Assembly: GCA_937625935.1 (NCBI GenBank)
Contig: OW569392.1
Location: forward strand, 186,001 to 250,000
Source: Tetramitus jugosus
Lineage: Eukaryota; Heterolobosea; Eutetramitea; Acrasida; Vahlkampfiidae
Length of the DNA: 64,000 bases
Reading direction: 5' to 3'
Shown: positions 49,550 to 62,100 of the stretch, in pieces
How the letters are laid out: every line of letters begins with the position of its first letter
Position numbering within the stretch: position 1 is the first letter of the stretch
Program-made: the position numbers and the translations under genes
Notes under the pieces: model-generated
The model's database searches: none
Seen by the model: only the letters and a program-made list of their open reading frames with translations
What the model was told of the DNA's origin: nothing

Positions 49550-50578
49550 ATGAGTCTCTCAATCTCCCGCCCATTTATTCCTAAACACTTCCTGGACCCT
49601 TTAGACATCGACCTAAAATTCGGCATAGACCTGGACCAAGACACAATCACTGACTTTGCAATCCTGGTCATTAAAATGGCAGAGGCCTTCAAATGGGATT
49701 ATCCTGACAAAGTTGATTTTAATGACGAGAGCCATGAAAAATTTGACACTCAGTTCTCCTACCACTATGGCTTTACAGAGATGAATCCTTCTCTATTAAC
49801 GAAGGCTCGCTTTGAACAAATGGGCCCACTAAGCAATGAGGTGGTTATCATCTACATAATTCCTAACCAAGACAATCGTGGGGGTGTATGGCTTAGAGAG
49901 ACTCAGAACGATGAAGGAGTGTTTTTCTCATTGATATGTGTTCTTGATGTGGAGGACCATATTTCTGTTGGTCGACTATCAAGCAGAAGCTCTGCCAAAC
50001 TCATTCAAAATTTGAAAGATAGTGGTCTCAATGTTCCAAGTATTGAGACTCTTCAGAAGAAGAGCTACACAACTCATAAACTCAAGTTTCAGAGCGCTGA
50101 TGGAGAGGTAAAGTGTCAATTTTGTGTCTCAGATATGGGAGAAGGCAATTATTATCAACATGCCAGCTTCAAATTTGATTCCCAAAAGATTAGCCCTGAC
50201 CTCTCCAGTGAGAAAGCCAAGAAACTAAAGGAAATGTTGAATCTTCGACAAGGAAGAAGTAGTGTTCTTGAGTGCTTTCGGCTTTACTTCCCAGCAGAAT
50301 ATAACCAGATTACGAAATTGGACTATGAAGGAGATCTATTGGACTGTTACAGTAAGTTCAATTACTTTGCACAAGAAGAAGCAGAAAGTGAATGTTCTGA
50401 ACCAAAAAAGATCGAAGAGGAAGAAGAAGAAGAAGAAGAGGAAGAGGAAGAAGAGCAAGAAGAAGAAGAAGAAGACGAAGGTTATTCCCCCTATGACGTG
50501 TTTTATCCACCAAAAACTGATTGGAAGCTTTTAAAAAGTATTCCCGAGATGGAGAGAAGCCTGATGAACAGCGAGTAA
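49550..50578 (+). CDS. Uncharacterised protein with poly-Glu tract
   Basis: 342 residues, single exon, ATG at 49550. The first 270 residues look globular (DLDQDTITDFAILVIKMAEA, FSYHYGFTEMNPSLLTK, GGVWLRETQNDEGVFFSLIC). Near residue 290 there is a run of about 30 Glu with a few Gln/Asp. A conserved-looking tail follows (YSPYDVFYPPKTDWKLLKS). It has no signal peptide, membrane helix or recognised motif. A CxxC is not repeated, so zinc binding is unlikely. Lineage-specific is my best description. Confidence 0.65.
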   Translation: MSLSISRPFIPKHFLDPLDIDLKFGIDLDQDTITDFAILVIKMAEAFKWDYPDKVDFNDESHEKFDTQFSYHYGFTEMNPSLLTKARFEQMGPLSNEVVIIYIIPNQDNRGGVWLRETQNDEGVFFSLICVLDVEDHISVGRLSSRSSAKLIQNLKDSGLNVPSIETLQKKSYTTHKLKFQSADGEVKCQFCVSDMGEGNYYQHASFKFDSQKISPDLSSEKAKKLKEMLNLRQGRSSVLECFRLYFPAEYNQITKLDYEGDLLDCYSKFNYFAQEEAESECSEPKKIEEEEEEEEEEEEEEQEEEEEDEGYSPYDVFYPPKTDWKLLKSIPEMERSLMNSE

Positions 50579-50900
50579 ATAAACAACTGGCCCTCCTTAG
50601 ACCAACTTTATCGGAAGAATCTTAACACAAAGGCTGAGCAAAAGAAATGCTAAGAGTACCATTTAAGGGGGATACCTTAAGCAAAAGCGAATTTGATTCT
50701 TGGCGATGGAAGTCGATGGTATGCAATTTGCAGCTGTTGTGTTCGTGCATTGACCACTTACTAATGATCCTACAATTCAATACCACAAGGAACAGGGTCT
50801 TTCGATGTTGCGTCGACTGTTTATTACAATAAAATTTCTTCCTTGCAAAATATTTACAATGATGTTCGCAAGAGAAGGTCCTTCGCCTGCCGTGGTGTGA
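50579..50900. other. Intergenic region
   Basis: 322 bp between converging genes. A + strand frame of 61 codons (50647-50832) resembles nothing known. No repeats were seen. Confidence 0.35.
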
Positions 50901-51386
50901 TTAGAACACAGGGCATTGAGTGCCGACTGGTCTCAAGTTTCCACCTTGGCCTGGAGCACCTGGGCAACATTGGAAGAGTTGAGATGAGTAGCAAGCACCG
51001 TTGCAAGACAATGGAGCAGAAACAGGGCAGAGTTGACGAGCTGGAGCTCCAGAAGATGGTTGATTGTTGACTGCACAAGTATGGATGGCAGTATCGTAGC
51101 ATGCCTTGTTGCAGCATCGAAGACCAGCAGGACACAAGCATGCATCACCAACTGACAAGTCAGTGATACAGTTGTATTGAGTGCTGCTGTAGCACTGCTC
51201 TTGAGTTGGAGTTGGAACTCCATTCACTGGAGGAGGAGTCCATCTGCAACACAATGGAGTGTTTGGTTGAGCAGCGCAGAGTGCAACCTTCTGTTGGCAA
51301 GTACCTACACCTGTTCCTTGAACACTCAATGTGCCCAAAATTAGGCAAAGGAAAAAACAACTGGCAATGATGTTGAAGACCTTCAT
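50901..51386 (-). CDS. Secreted cysteine-rich protein, likely carbohydrate-binding
   Basis: 161 residues. A signal peptide covers residues 1-24 (FNIIASCFFLCLILGTLSVQG). The mature part has about 20 Cys in repeating patterns: C-x-S-x2-Q-x2-C, then CLCPAGLRCCNKACYDTAIHTC, then CNGACYSSQLFQCC. This CNxxCY...C spacing resembles the small carbohydrate-binding domain at the end of fungal endo-1,3(4)-beta-glucanases (Pfam Carb_bind type). There is no catalytic domain. It is likely secreted, or found in cyst wall or food vacuoles, where it binds glucan. The precise family is inferred from spacing only. Confidence 0.7.
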   Translation of the reverse strand: MKVFNIIASCFFLCLILGTLSVQGTGVGTCQQKVALCAAQPNTPLCCRWTPPPVNGVPTPTQEQCYSSTQYNCITDLSVGDACLCPAGLRCCNKACYDTAIHTCAVNNQPSSGAPARQLCPVSAPLSCNGACYSSQLFQCCPGAPGQGGNLRPVGTQCPVF

Positions 51387-51691
51387 TTCAATGGTATTAG
51401 AGGATGATTCAGATTAGTTTGGTTTGTTTAGGTTGGTTGTATTGCTTTGAATTGATCCAACGCAATTCTTGCCTTTTATCTTTCCAATTCTGGATGGAAT
51501 TAGCTTATCTGGATGGAATTAGATTCCATTATACAATGGATGGTCAATATTTTTCTTTTCTACAGGTTGTATTTGTGCAGTTCTCGTTCTTAAGAAGATT
51601 ACAAATACGACATCGAGCGGAACTCAGTTTTTCCGCTCAAAAAACAGATGCCTCCACTTCAACTCTTGGTCATTTCGTTGGCCAAACTATT
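51387..51691. other. Intergenic region
   Basis: About 305 bp. A short direct duplication is visible: the segment with CTGGATGGAATTAG occurs twice in tandem near 51,490-51,525. Otherwise nothing was seen. Confidence 0.4.
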
Positions 51692-52240
51692 TTATTGGTT
51701 GTAACAGAACAGATCTTCTTGGTCAACAATTCTGTGGAATAGATTGTTCATCTTCATTCGTTGCTTGAAATCTTCGAAATCCTTGGATAGAACTTTGTTT
51801 CTTTCCTCAAGAATTCTTGGACACAAGGGTTGATAGTTCAGCTGAGCAACTAGTTCTTGCAGAGAATCCACATTGGGGTTGAATTGAATATACGATCTCC
51901 GAATTCTAGAACAGAATAGATCTCCAAAGTCTTTTCTGAAGGTAAGGTTGCTGGGTTTATCCTTCGAACAACTCTCCTTCCTGTTCATTCATTGAGTCGC
52001 GAAAGAGTACTCGATTTGTCGAGTTTTCCATACTCTTCTTCTCTTCGATTCCGAGATACAGCCTCGACTTGTTTGTTCATAAGCACATTTTTGTGGCAAA
52101 TCAATCATTAAGGGTTCAGAGTTACTATTGAACAACATTTCCCACTTTTTCTCTTGAAACGAAGCCAAATTCATCCTCTGCTGATTCACAACACATTGAC
52201 AACAGCCCGATCTCTGCGATCCACATTTTGTTCTTATCAA
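51692..52240 (-). pseudogene. Two in-phase open frames separated by TGA (unidentified)
   Basis: From 52240 the - strand is open for 83 codons, meets TGA at 51991-51989, then is open again in the same frame for 98 codons to 51692. The second half begins with ATG directly after the TGA. The first half has no ATG; it opens after a stop with TTG as the nearest start-like codon. The text is Cys/Lys/Arg-rich (CCQCVVNQQ, DFGDLFCSRIRRSYIQF). A 30-nt segment around the stop has GT and AG ends in matching phase, but this is too short for a usual intron. I cannot assign a family. A decayed gene is the simplest reading. Confidence 0.35.
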
Positions 52241-52717
52241 TTCTTCGTGTTTTTAAGGTCACTATCAAACTCCCTCCGGACGAAAAGACCGTGGTCAGGA
52301 GGTCAAAACTGATCACAACCTATGCCCTATGCCGTACAAAAACTATTTAGAGAATGTATAATCTAGTTTATCGCACAATATGTATGAAAATCAAACACCA
52401 GAATAAAACAATCGGTTATTTTATTAAGATAAATGGATTTTCTAAATCCGTCTCTTAAGTTAATTTAATTCTTTCGAGATGTTAAAGAAGTATTAACAAA
52501 GAGGTTCGTATATTGTCATATCCGTCACTAGCCCTTTTGTTAAAACTAGTTTCATGTGTTTGCTCTTGCTCAGTCAAATCCAACTTCGCTGGCTTAGCAA
52601 GACCAGCACTGAAACGTACTGTTGCTCTCAATATTTGGTACATCGATTTCGATTTCTATCCAAGCACTGCAGCGAGGTTGTGCGCAAAAGAAGAGGGTTT
52701 GGCATGCACGAGGATGT
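52241..52717. other. Intergenic region downstream of formin
   Basis: 477 bp, AT-rich in the middle (52,360-52,500). The short frames have no similarity to anything known. No RNA gene was recognised. Confidence 0.35.
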
Positions 52718-55700
52718 TTATTTGGGTTTGGTACGACCAAAGAGCGAGCGGAAGGGTTTTCGTAGACTGGTAGCTATGCTAATGGTGTTGCTTCGCTTCT
52801 TTGTAGTTTCTTTCTGGCTATCATCCGACTCGGTTGCTGTTGTTGATCCATCATCGTCATCTGAACTCGTTGTGCTGAGTCCGGAGAGAGTGACATGTTG
52901 CTTTTGGGGCAGTGTGTTGTCAATGTTCTCCTCTGAATCTCTCCTGTGCTTTGAGAGATGAATCAAATGAACGAGGGACATTGGTTTTGGTGAACTGGAC
53001 ATGTTTGTGTCAATTGCGCTACTGTGCGTCATCATATCTTCCATTTGATGTTCATAGTTCTTCGAGTTGCGAAGTAAGGAGGCAGCGTTTCCCTCCTCTT
53101 CATCCACATCCAACAATCGACTGATGCCAGCACCGAGACTTGCATTGATTCTCATGTGTCTCTGTCGAGCCCTCATGAGTTGATGACCAATGGTTCCCTC
53201 TGTCATATCACGTCCCACATTGGTCAACAATGATGAATTTCTTCTCGTGGGAGAATCCATTCCGTTCGGGCTCGTGACACTGCTGCTGCTGTTGGTGAGT
53301 GACGATGACAATGAAGAAGATGGTGCTGCAGTGGGTGAAGATGGTCTGTCCGGAGATGGTAGTCCCTGCATGATCTGCGATGCTTCTTCTTCAATCTTGA
53401 GAGCAATGTCCATCTCTCGCTGCAGTTTCTGTTTCTGTTGAGCCATCTTCTCCAGTTCTTTCTGCTTGCGTAGCTCTTGCTTAATCTTGTCCTTTTCTGC
53501 CGCTTCCTTTGCCTCTGTAAGCTCCTTGGCATACTGATTCATACGATCGAGCACTTGTTTCACCACTTTGAAAAACTCGTGCGGCTTTGTCAGCATGTCA
53601 CTCTCCTTCTCTTCGAATGCAGCAGATGCCTTCTTCATTGCTTCTTCAAAGTGCTTGAGGGCTTCATTGACATCGGATAGGTCATCCTTGGCCTCGGATT
53701 GGAACTTGGTCAACATTTTCAAGAACTTTTCACTGAATGGGTCGCTGTGACTCTTGGCCTTCTTGATTTCGTTCAGTTCGGATGTGATGACTGACATGCC
53801 CTCGGTCAACTTGCTCAAATCGTTCTTCAACTCTGAAATTTCAATAATACTGGCATTCTTGAGTGAATTGAGCTCTGCATGAGTATCGGTGAGCATTGTA
53901 GCGTACTTGGCATGATCACAACAAAAACTGGTAATGGTCTTTAGAAGATTGCCAGGAGGTTGATCTTCTCCCTCTGTTCTCACATCTTCCAACTTTGTCA
54001 AGAAAAGCAGCTTGAAACCGTAGACCTGTGATGCCTTTGGATTCAAAAAGTTGATCACATCGAGAATAATGGCCAACAGTTTGTGGAACGTCTTGGACTC
54101 CATCATTTGCTCCGCAGCGGTCCACAGACACTCCACATTGACTCTCATGGGTGCAATCAACTCTTCATAGTCGAGCATGAAGCTCCAACAAGCAAACTTT
54201 TGCTTCAATCTTGGAATGTCGCCCAGGACATGGAACATGTGATCTCCTGGGTCCAACAACGATGTTCCATTGGCCTTGGAGTACTCCATCATCTCAGTCA
54301 TCTTGTCATCTGTTGGACACAGGTTCTTCATTGTGTGAATAATTTGTTTGGCTACAACATTGTAGTTCATGTCGATGATTGCCTTTCGGAACGTAGGTGG
54401 ATCAATCTTCATGTACCCTCGCAACAAACTGATTTGACGATTCTGGTTGGCGTCCAAGAAGCTCACTTTTTGTTCGACAACCTTCTCTGGCTCAGCCTTC
54501 TTCTTCTTCTCTGCCTTTGTGTACTGACGTTCAATCTCATCCCAATTGATATCCTTTGCCACGTCGAGAACATACTTTTTCACAATGTCGAACCATAGGG
54601 TCTTTGAAATCTTTGGATTATTAATCTTGAAATCGTTGACAAACACTTTCTTTGTGAGTCCCTTTGGTCTCACAGTTGGTAGTTTGGGCAATTGTGGTCC
54701 CATACCCATCATTGGAGGCGGTGGTGGTCCGCCTGGTCCTCCACCCATCATTGGTGGTGGAGGAGGTCCTCCGCCAATCATGGGCGGTGGTGGTGGAGGT
54801 GGTGGTCCTCCGCCAATCATTGGTGGAAGAGGTGGTGGAGGTGGTGGTCCACCCATCATTGGTGGTGGAGGTGGAGGAGGAGCAGCCACACCTGCACCTA
54901 CATCTGGTAAACCAACACCCATACTGCCAGCACCATTAAAGTACTCCAACAGTGTTCGAATCAAATCCTTTTGCTTCAAGTCATCATCGATTGTCTCAGT
55001 TGATGGCTTGCGTTCAATCTTTTCTCGCAATAGGGCAATTGCTTTGTTTCTCTCCCGTTCCAACTCCTTAATCTTCTTGTATTGTATCTCGACTGTGTTT
55101 TGCAGTTTGAGCTCGGTTGGTGACGCGTGGTTCACATCGAGTGTTTGAGTGTTGGAATTGAGACTAATCGCTTGAAAGATCATATCTTCCATGGCTGTCC
55201 AATCCTGTGTCAATGTACTATCGCTGTGCTTCATCGATACGAGCATCATGTAACGAATCGTGTTCGTGAAGCTGCTGTTGGCAGTTGGCAAACCACTGAC
55301 TCTGTTACGAATAAAGTTTGTCATCTCCAATGGATCTTCAAGCATACTAAACATTTGATACTCTTCATCATAGTTGGAATCTCTGTGATGAGTTGGAGCA
55401 GTTTGCTGTTGTTGATCCATGTTATCACTGGGCACAACAGCATTGTTTGGACTCGTGACTGAATCCGTACTGAATGGAGAAGTAATGGAAGAGCTGCCCA
55501 GTGATGATTCAGAAAAGAGATCTCTGCCAGCGCTCTTGCTCTCTGATGCCGTATTCACACCTTGAACAATCAATTTGAACAAGTCTAGTTCTTCTCTCTC
55601 GAAATCCAAATACATTTGTACTTGCTTCTGCAGTTTAGGATAGGGAGAACTGAGCAAGACGGCATTCAAGTGCTGAGTGACACCCATCATACCAAACTCC

Positions 55701-57504
55701 TTGTACAAGTGATTACGCTGAGTTGCATCATTGGGTGCATAGTACAACGCATTCATGAACATGAGTGCATGAGTCACGTACTCGAGTCCCAACGGCTCCG
55801 TCACATCTGCCCTCAAGAATGACTTGACGAGCGAACTGAAGCGCGATACTTCCCTCTTCATGAGCTTGTAGTGATTCATTGCTTCCAATACGACACAATA
55901 AATCTCTTCACTCGCATAGCACAACACTGACAACAGATACAACAGATGAATACGGATACCAATCTGTTTCTTCCAATAGAGACAAGTTGCCTTGAGTGCA
56001 CTACTCATCTTGAAATTCAAATTGTTGCCACCGAGCATCGTGTTACCAACAATGACTCTTGAACCACCACCACCCATACTAGTATTCTCATCAGGATGAT
56101 GATCCATACTGTTGGTGCTGCTTGTACTGCTTGTGCTGCTCGAATTTTCATTGTTACTGCTACCACCACCACCACTAAAGATACTGGACACAATATTCTT
56201 CTTATTGTGATGATGATTTCTTCGCTTCGACAGCTTTTGGCTGTGTTTCAATGACTCATTCCTCTTCATTGTTTCATAATGATTCGTGCACTGAATCAAT
56301 TCATCAAAGTCCAAACTGATGCACAACGTGTTGATCACCTCTGGATTATGAATCACTGCTTCTAATCCCTCACCCGTATCCAACAAGCTCGATATACAGA
56401 GAACGACTTGTTGTTGAATATCGACATCCATCATGAGTGCAGTCATTTGAACAGATTGATTCTTGGAGTGAACAAACCGTATCACATGAATCAACAAGCT
56501 ACTCAACAGCCCAAGTCCTCCAATCTGAATAAACGACAGCACATAGAACACATCACACGTGCGCAAACAATCCGTTAATGATCTCAATCGATCCAAGTAC
56601 TTTTTCTTTCGTCGATTATCATCTTCAGAGTTACTTGTTTGATAGTGGTGCAACACAATGTTCAACACATCGATAAAATAGGGCACACTGTTGAGTTGAT
56701 GCCTCGATTTCTTGGATTTTCTTGTTTTGCCCGGTGTGGTCAACACTGCCGGTGTAAACAAAATGTCTTGTGCATCCACATTGCTATTATTGTTATTCGA
56801 CTCAACAACCATGGTGGACGTTGAAGATTCATCATCTTGGTTCTGATGATGTTCATCTATTGATTCATTCATTGCACTTGTGGTTGTACAAGTGACTGGA
56901 ACTGCACTTGTTGAAGATTCAGATGTTTCAGATGATTCAACAATTGTTGTTGTTGATGATGATGATGATGATGATGATGGTAGAGGTAGAGATGATGATT
57001 GTTGATCTCTTGATTTGGGACTAATGGGAGGTGTCAGCAGTGACGATGATGAAGATGATGCATTGTTGTTAGCAATTGCAGTAGTCGTAGGTGACTTGTT
57101 TGTACTGTTATTATTATTATTATTCATTGAATTGGACATGGACACTACAAGCATCGATGCACTCATTGTACTATTATTATTATTATTACTACTATTCGTA
57201 CTTGTATTAGTAGTAGTCGTATTAGTAGTAGTCGCATTATTATTATTGTTGTTGGGCAATACACCATGGACTTGTGACGTTCTCATTTGCAACAATAAAA
57301 TCTTTTGTTTGCGAGAGTATTTGGCCAACTCGAGTGATACATTGTTCTGAGAGACACCTCTGGATTGCAACAATCGATCAAATAGTGAATCCAATTCAGA
57401 GTCCGTCAATGTATCATAGGAACTCTGTATCATGTTTGCATTTCGATTATGGAAATTAAATTGACCACCACCACCAGAGCTTCTAGGTGATGGTGATTGA
57501 ACAT

Positions 57505-57536
<32 letters not shown>

Positions 57537-58465
57537 TTACTGTTGTTGAGAGTAGCATTGGGAGTAGTGACTGCAATAGAGTGTCTAGTTCTAGGAGATG
57601 GTGCAGATGAAGGTAACAATAGTATAGATGATGAATCTGTTGTTAATGTTGTAGTGTTGGTGTTGGTGTTGTTGGTGGTGAGTGGTAGTACTGCATCTGA
57701 ATTGGTTGTTGTTGTTGTTGATGTTAGGTTGAGACTGAGTGCACGTGCAGAACTGGATCGTGGAGTCATTAACAAGTCTGATGATATGACTGATGGACTT
57801 AACTTTGGTGTTCTAGGTGTACTTGTACTAGTAGTAGTACTAGTAGTAGTCGTTGGTGGAGTAGTAGTTGTTGTTGTTGTGATGGTTGGTTGTTGTTGCT
57901 GTTCTTCTTCTTCTTCATTCGTGTTGGAATTTAATTGTGATAATTGAAGTGGTGGAATGGGTGATGATGAGAGTTGTGAGCATGTTGATGTTGAGTCGGA
58001 TGGTTGTTGTTCTTCTTGTTGTGACAACAAGGGAACTTTTAATAATGATTCATAATCTTCATCATTCTCAGTACTATTATCAGCATTATCATTTGTTTCA
58101 TTCACAACAACAGTATCAACAGTACTATTATTATTATTATTCACAGTAGTAGTATCATCATTGTGATGATCATCAACAGGAGTAATGTTATCACTGTTGG
58201 ATAATACATCGGTTGAATCTTCCTTTGTGATGAGCGGTGATGACTCCTTACAGTCATCATCTTTATCATCACTATCATTGTTATCATTGTTATCATTATC
58301 AGAAGGGGTAGTGCCGGTAGATACAAAATTGGTTGTTGTTGAATTTTCATCATCATTGTTGTGGTTCACATTGGAATTAGGTTCGACATTTTCGACATTA
58401 TCAACTACATGGTTCATGACGTCATGAACAGTTGTTGTTAATGGTTGTTGTTGGTTGTCGTCCAT
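52718..58465 (-). CDS. Diaphanous-type formin with FH1-FH2 and large low-complexity N-terminus
   Basis: About 1,915 residues from the ATG at 58465; the frame is open to 58573. It nucleates and elongates unbranched actin. Residues 1-610 are Thr/Asn/Ser/Asp low complexity, enclosing a short GBD-like piece (LTDSELDSLFDRLLQSRGVS). The FH3/armadillo region follows at about 610-1020 (VPYFIDVLNIVLHHYQT, GLEAVIHNPEVINTLC). A helical linker comes next, then FH1 at about 1195-1255 with repeated PPPPPMIGGG blocks, and FH2 at about 1260-1640 (KTLWFDIVKKYVLD, GNLLKTITSFC, MESKTFHKLLAIILDVINFLN). A coiled coil with KEAAEKDKIKQELRKQKE follows. The tail is Ser-rich; a DAD could not be pinned down, although a basic RQRHMRI stretch is present. 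If Rho-regulated, the GBD/FH3 would act on it. It is a single very long exon. Confidence 0.92.
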
Positions 58466-59132
58466 TTTTTTTTTCAAGTGTGAATGAAACGGATTGTGTG
58501 TTGTGAAAGATGTTATCGTTGTTGTTGTTTGATGTTTTTTTGCTGTTTGGGTTCCCGAACAAAATTTGAACAACGGATTTTCTACTGGGCACTGTGTCTG
58601 TCTGTTTGTTTGTTTGTTATAAGCCGAGATAGATCTCGATGCACAAAAAGATTCTCAACTGTATGTTGTGAGAGATAAGAGTAGATTATGATGATAATTA
58701 CGTGTGATATTTCGTGTCCTTGATCTTGACCTCAGTTTAATCCGTGCCTTCAAAATCGGGTTACTTTTGTGAGCTGAGGGAGAATCGTAAGCGAATCACC
58801 CAAACTATCGTTCTAATTTTTTTGTCCGAAGTGATGTGACAAGCGTTGTCATTTGTCTTGAACTTCCGAAATTCCATAATTAACCGACCTTGTTATCCAC
58901 ATTTGCTGTAGTTGAACGATTGTGAGGACATTGCGATTGTGAGCTCATTGAATCTCCAAGTGAAAAACACATGCAATTCCCCCTTCAGACTTAGGATGAA
59001 AAAAACAAGAAGAAAACACGACGACATACACAATCGATTCCGATTCGACAGGGTCCATGAAGCTGTCATTCACCACAAACAATTTTGAATAAACAAACAA
59101 CAAGCAAACAATCATTTTTCAATTGAAACAAC
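58466..59132. promoter_or_regulatory. Divergent region between formin and PLD genes
   Basis: 667 bp separating two diverging genes. No motif was recognised. The last 110 bp before the PLD start are A/C-rich leader sequence. Confidence 0.35.
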
Positions 59133-62100
59133 ATGGGAAACAAAAACTCATCAGACAATCGACATCAACAACAACAACAACAATTAAATGTCATTGTCAA
59201 TCATCCCAACAACCATAACAACAGCAACAATAATCTCATTACTCCCAAAGATGGCATTCAAATCCCTATTCCACTCGACAACATCAACAATACAACAAAT
59301 ACTACCATCAACAACAACAATAATCAATCACAAGAGAACAATAACAAACAACTACAACAACAACAAAATAAACAACAACAATCAAGTGAAGATTATGTCG
59401 TACTCAACAAGACTCACTTTCATCAAACAGAATACAAACTCATTCGACAACGTTTCAAATTCTTTTGTCGGAGATGTCTCTCTGATATGAACAACAATAC
59501 CAATAATAATAATAGTACCAACAATAATAACAATCATAAACTATACTTGTATAGAGATGAGATGCTACCGATATTTTTCCCTCAGAATCAAGTGTTTAAT
59601 GAACAGGAGACTCATGTGTTGCACTCTATTTTTCAAGCACTCAGAAATCATAATAATAATAATAATAACAACAACAACAACAACAATAATAATAATAACA
59701 CGAGTAATAATGGTAATAGTAATCAGAATGAATTGGAACAAGTAGTAACATTTGAAGAGTTTGCCATTTGTTTATCAATTGCTATTCGAGGCAAAGCACA
59801 TGAAAAGTTGAAATGTATGATGATGTTACTGTTACTGTATTTGATACATGATGATTGTTATTATATTCACTCACTCACTCACTCTTACATGGATGCATTT
59901 ATGAAAATTATGTTAATGATAATGATAGTTTCCTATTCGATATTGGATCCAGAATCAAGAGGATATATAACGCGAGAATCAGTCATGAAAAGCATGAACG
60001 CACTTCGAGACATGTCAATCTTACCTAGTATCACCACTCCTACTCCTTCTACTCCAACAACAGCAACAACAGCAATGAACAATGTTAATTTAATCAATGA
60101 CGAAAGTACTCTAATCATTAATCACAATGATAATAACAACAACAACAACAACAACAACAATAGTAGTAGTAGTATATCGATTGAATCGATTGTGAATGAC
60201 TTTTTTGGTCATGATCAATCACTGTCATTGTCCATGTACATGGAACGACTAGGTCACTCACAATCATCATCATCATCATCACATGCTACTATACCACCAC
60301 CATCACCATCACCACTACTACAATCATCATCATCATCATCATCATTGATTACAAGCATGTTGTTGGATGGGTTAGGAGTCTATGAACAATTCTTTTTTCC
60401 ATTCATGAAACCTGTCATCATGTTCCTGAGTCGAAGTGATCCCTATGAAATACGAGGCATGTTGAAAACAGGAATGGTATGGTCCTATTATGAGATTAAG
60501 GATGGTAATTTTATACGTTACAAGAGCAAGAATTCTTCTGCTTCATCATCAACAACATTGAATAGTCCTTCTGTATCACCTAGAAGTAATGATAACAATG
60601 GAGGTAATAGTAGTGCTAGTAGTAGTAGTAAGAAGGGAATGAAAAAGAGCAAAAAGAGAAAAACTTTATCGGCAACAGATGCTGATGATGCGAATAATGA
60701 TGGTGGTAATGGTGATGATCAAGCAAGTGAAATTGGTACAAGTAGTCGATTGGATGCGAGGAGCAGTAGTGCGACGAATAGTCAATTTTTGAGTTCACCT
60801 ACGCCGACAAAAGGTCGTGGTGGTGCTGCACACAGTCGCACACCCAGTTTCAACTACAATTCCTATCATCATCAACAATTGCAGTATCAGCATCCTCAAC
60901 TCGTGATTGATCACATGATTCCATTGAAGGACTGTAGAGCAGTTGAGGAAGTACCAGACAAGTCCAATGCGTTTATTCTGACGGATCACAAGGGCAATCG
61001 TCTCACTTTTCTTGTCGATAATCGATCTCAACATCAAAATGATCAGAACAATCAGGTTGCAGCGAGACAGGACTGGGTATTCTGTATACTATTGTATTTC
61101 AAGGGTGCGAATGAACATCGCTACAATTCATTTGCACCAGTGAGACTAAGAACGAGAACGAGATGGTACGTGGATGGTAGAGAGGGTTTCTTAGCCATTG
61201 CAAGAGCGATTGAAGGAGCGCGTGAACAAGTGTTCATCACTGGTTGGATGTTGTCTCCACTGTTGCCACTCATTAGAGATGATGATCCCTCTTGTACTCA
61301 TTTTAGATTGGACACATTGTTGAAGAGAAAGGCAAGTCAAGGTGTTCAGATCTTTGTGATCATTTGGGCAGAGACAGCCATTGTGGGTTTGAATCTGGAG
61401 TCGTACAAGGTGAAGAGATACTTGAGATCGTTGCACCGTAACATTCATGCCATCACTGCCCCTAAAAAGTTTCCAGTTGAATGGTCTCATCATCAAAAGA
61501 CAGTTGTTGTAGATCAATCGATGGCTTTGCTGGGTGGTTTAGATATGGCGTGGGGTCGTTATGATGATCTAGAGCACAAAATTACTGACAACAATCATTG
61601 CAAGCTGACATGGCCGGGCAATGACTATTGTCTTCCATCTGTTAAAGGATTTCTAAAGTTCAACAACAAGCTTGATGCCTTCTCAGATGCAGTGGATAGA
61701 GACTATCATGCCCGTATGGCATGGCATGACGTTCATTGCAGCGTGACAGGTGAGGCAGCCGCTGATGTTGCGCGAAACTTTATACAGCGATGGAACTATC
61801 AAACAAAAGCAACCGGAACGCCAAAGGAACTAATTGTGAAGAATGTCGCGCCTGCAATCACTCCAAGCATGAATCCATTCAGTATATCTGGTCTTAATAT
61901 TCGTGACAAGTGGCAAACACTGAGAAAGAAGTCACAGTTCTCTCTGGCTCATCTCAGAAGCCCTCACGATCCACCAGAGCTGGATGAAGATGAGGAAACA
62001 TGGGTCAATACTGATGAATCATCAGAGCAACAACCCAATTTATCTCGTATGCTGTTCCCAAAGAAGCGAAAGAGCATTGTCTCACACAGCAAGCTTTTGA

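Noticed and set aside
51989-51991. Selenocysteine reading of the in-frame TGA
   Set aside because: No selenoprotein family context and no visible SECIS-type hairpin; kept only as one option in the findings.
54546-55148. Gly/Pro-rich + strand frame opposite the formin FH1 region
   Set aside because: Antisense of proline codons gives glycine runs; the real domains are on the - strand.
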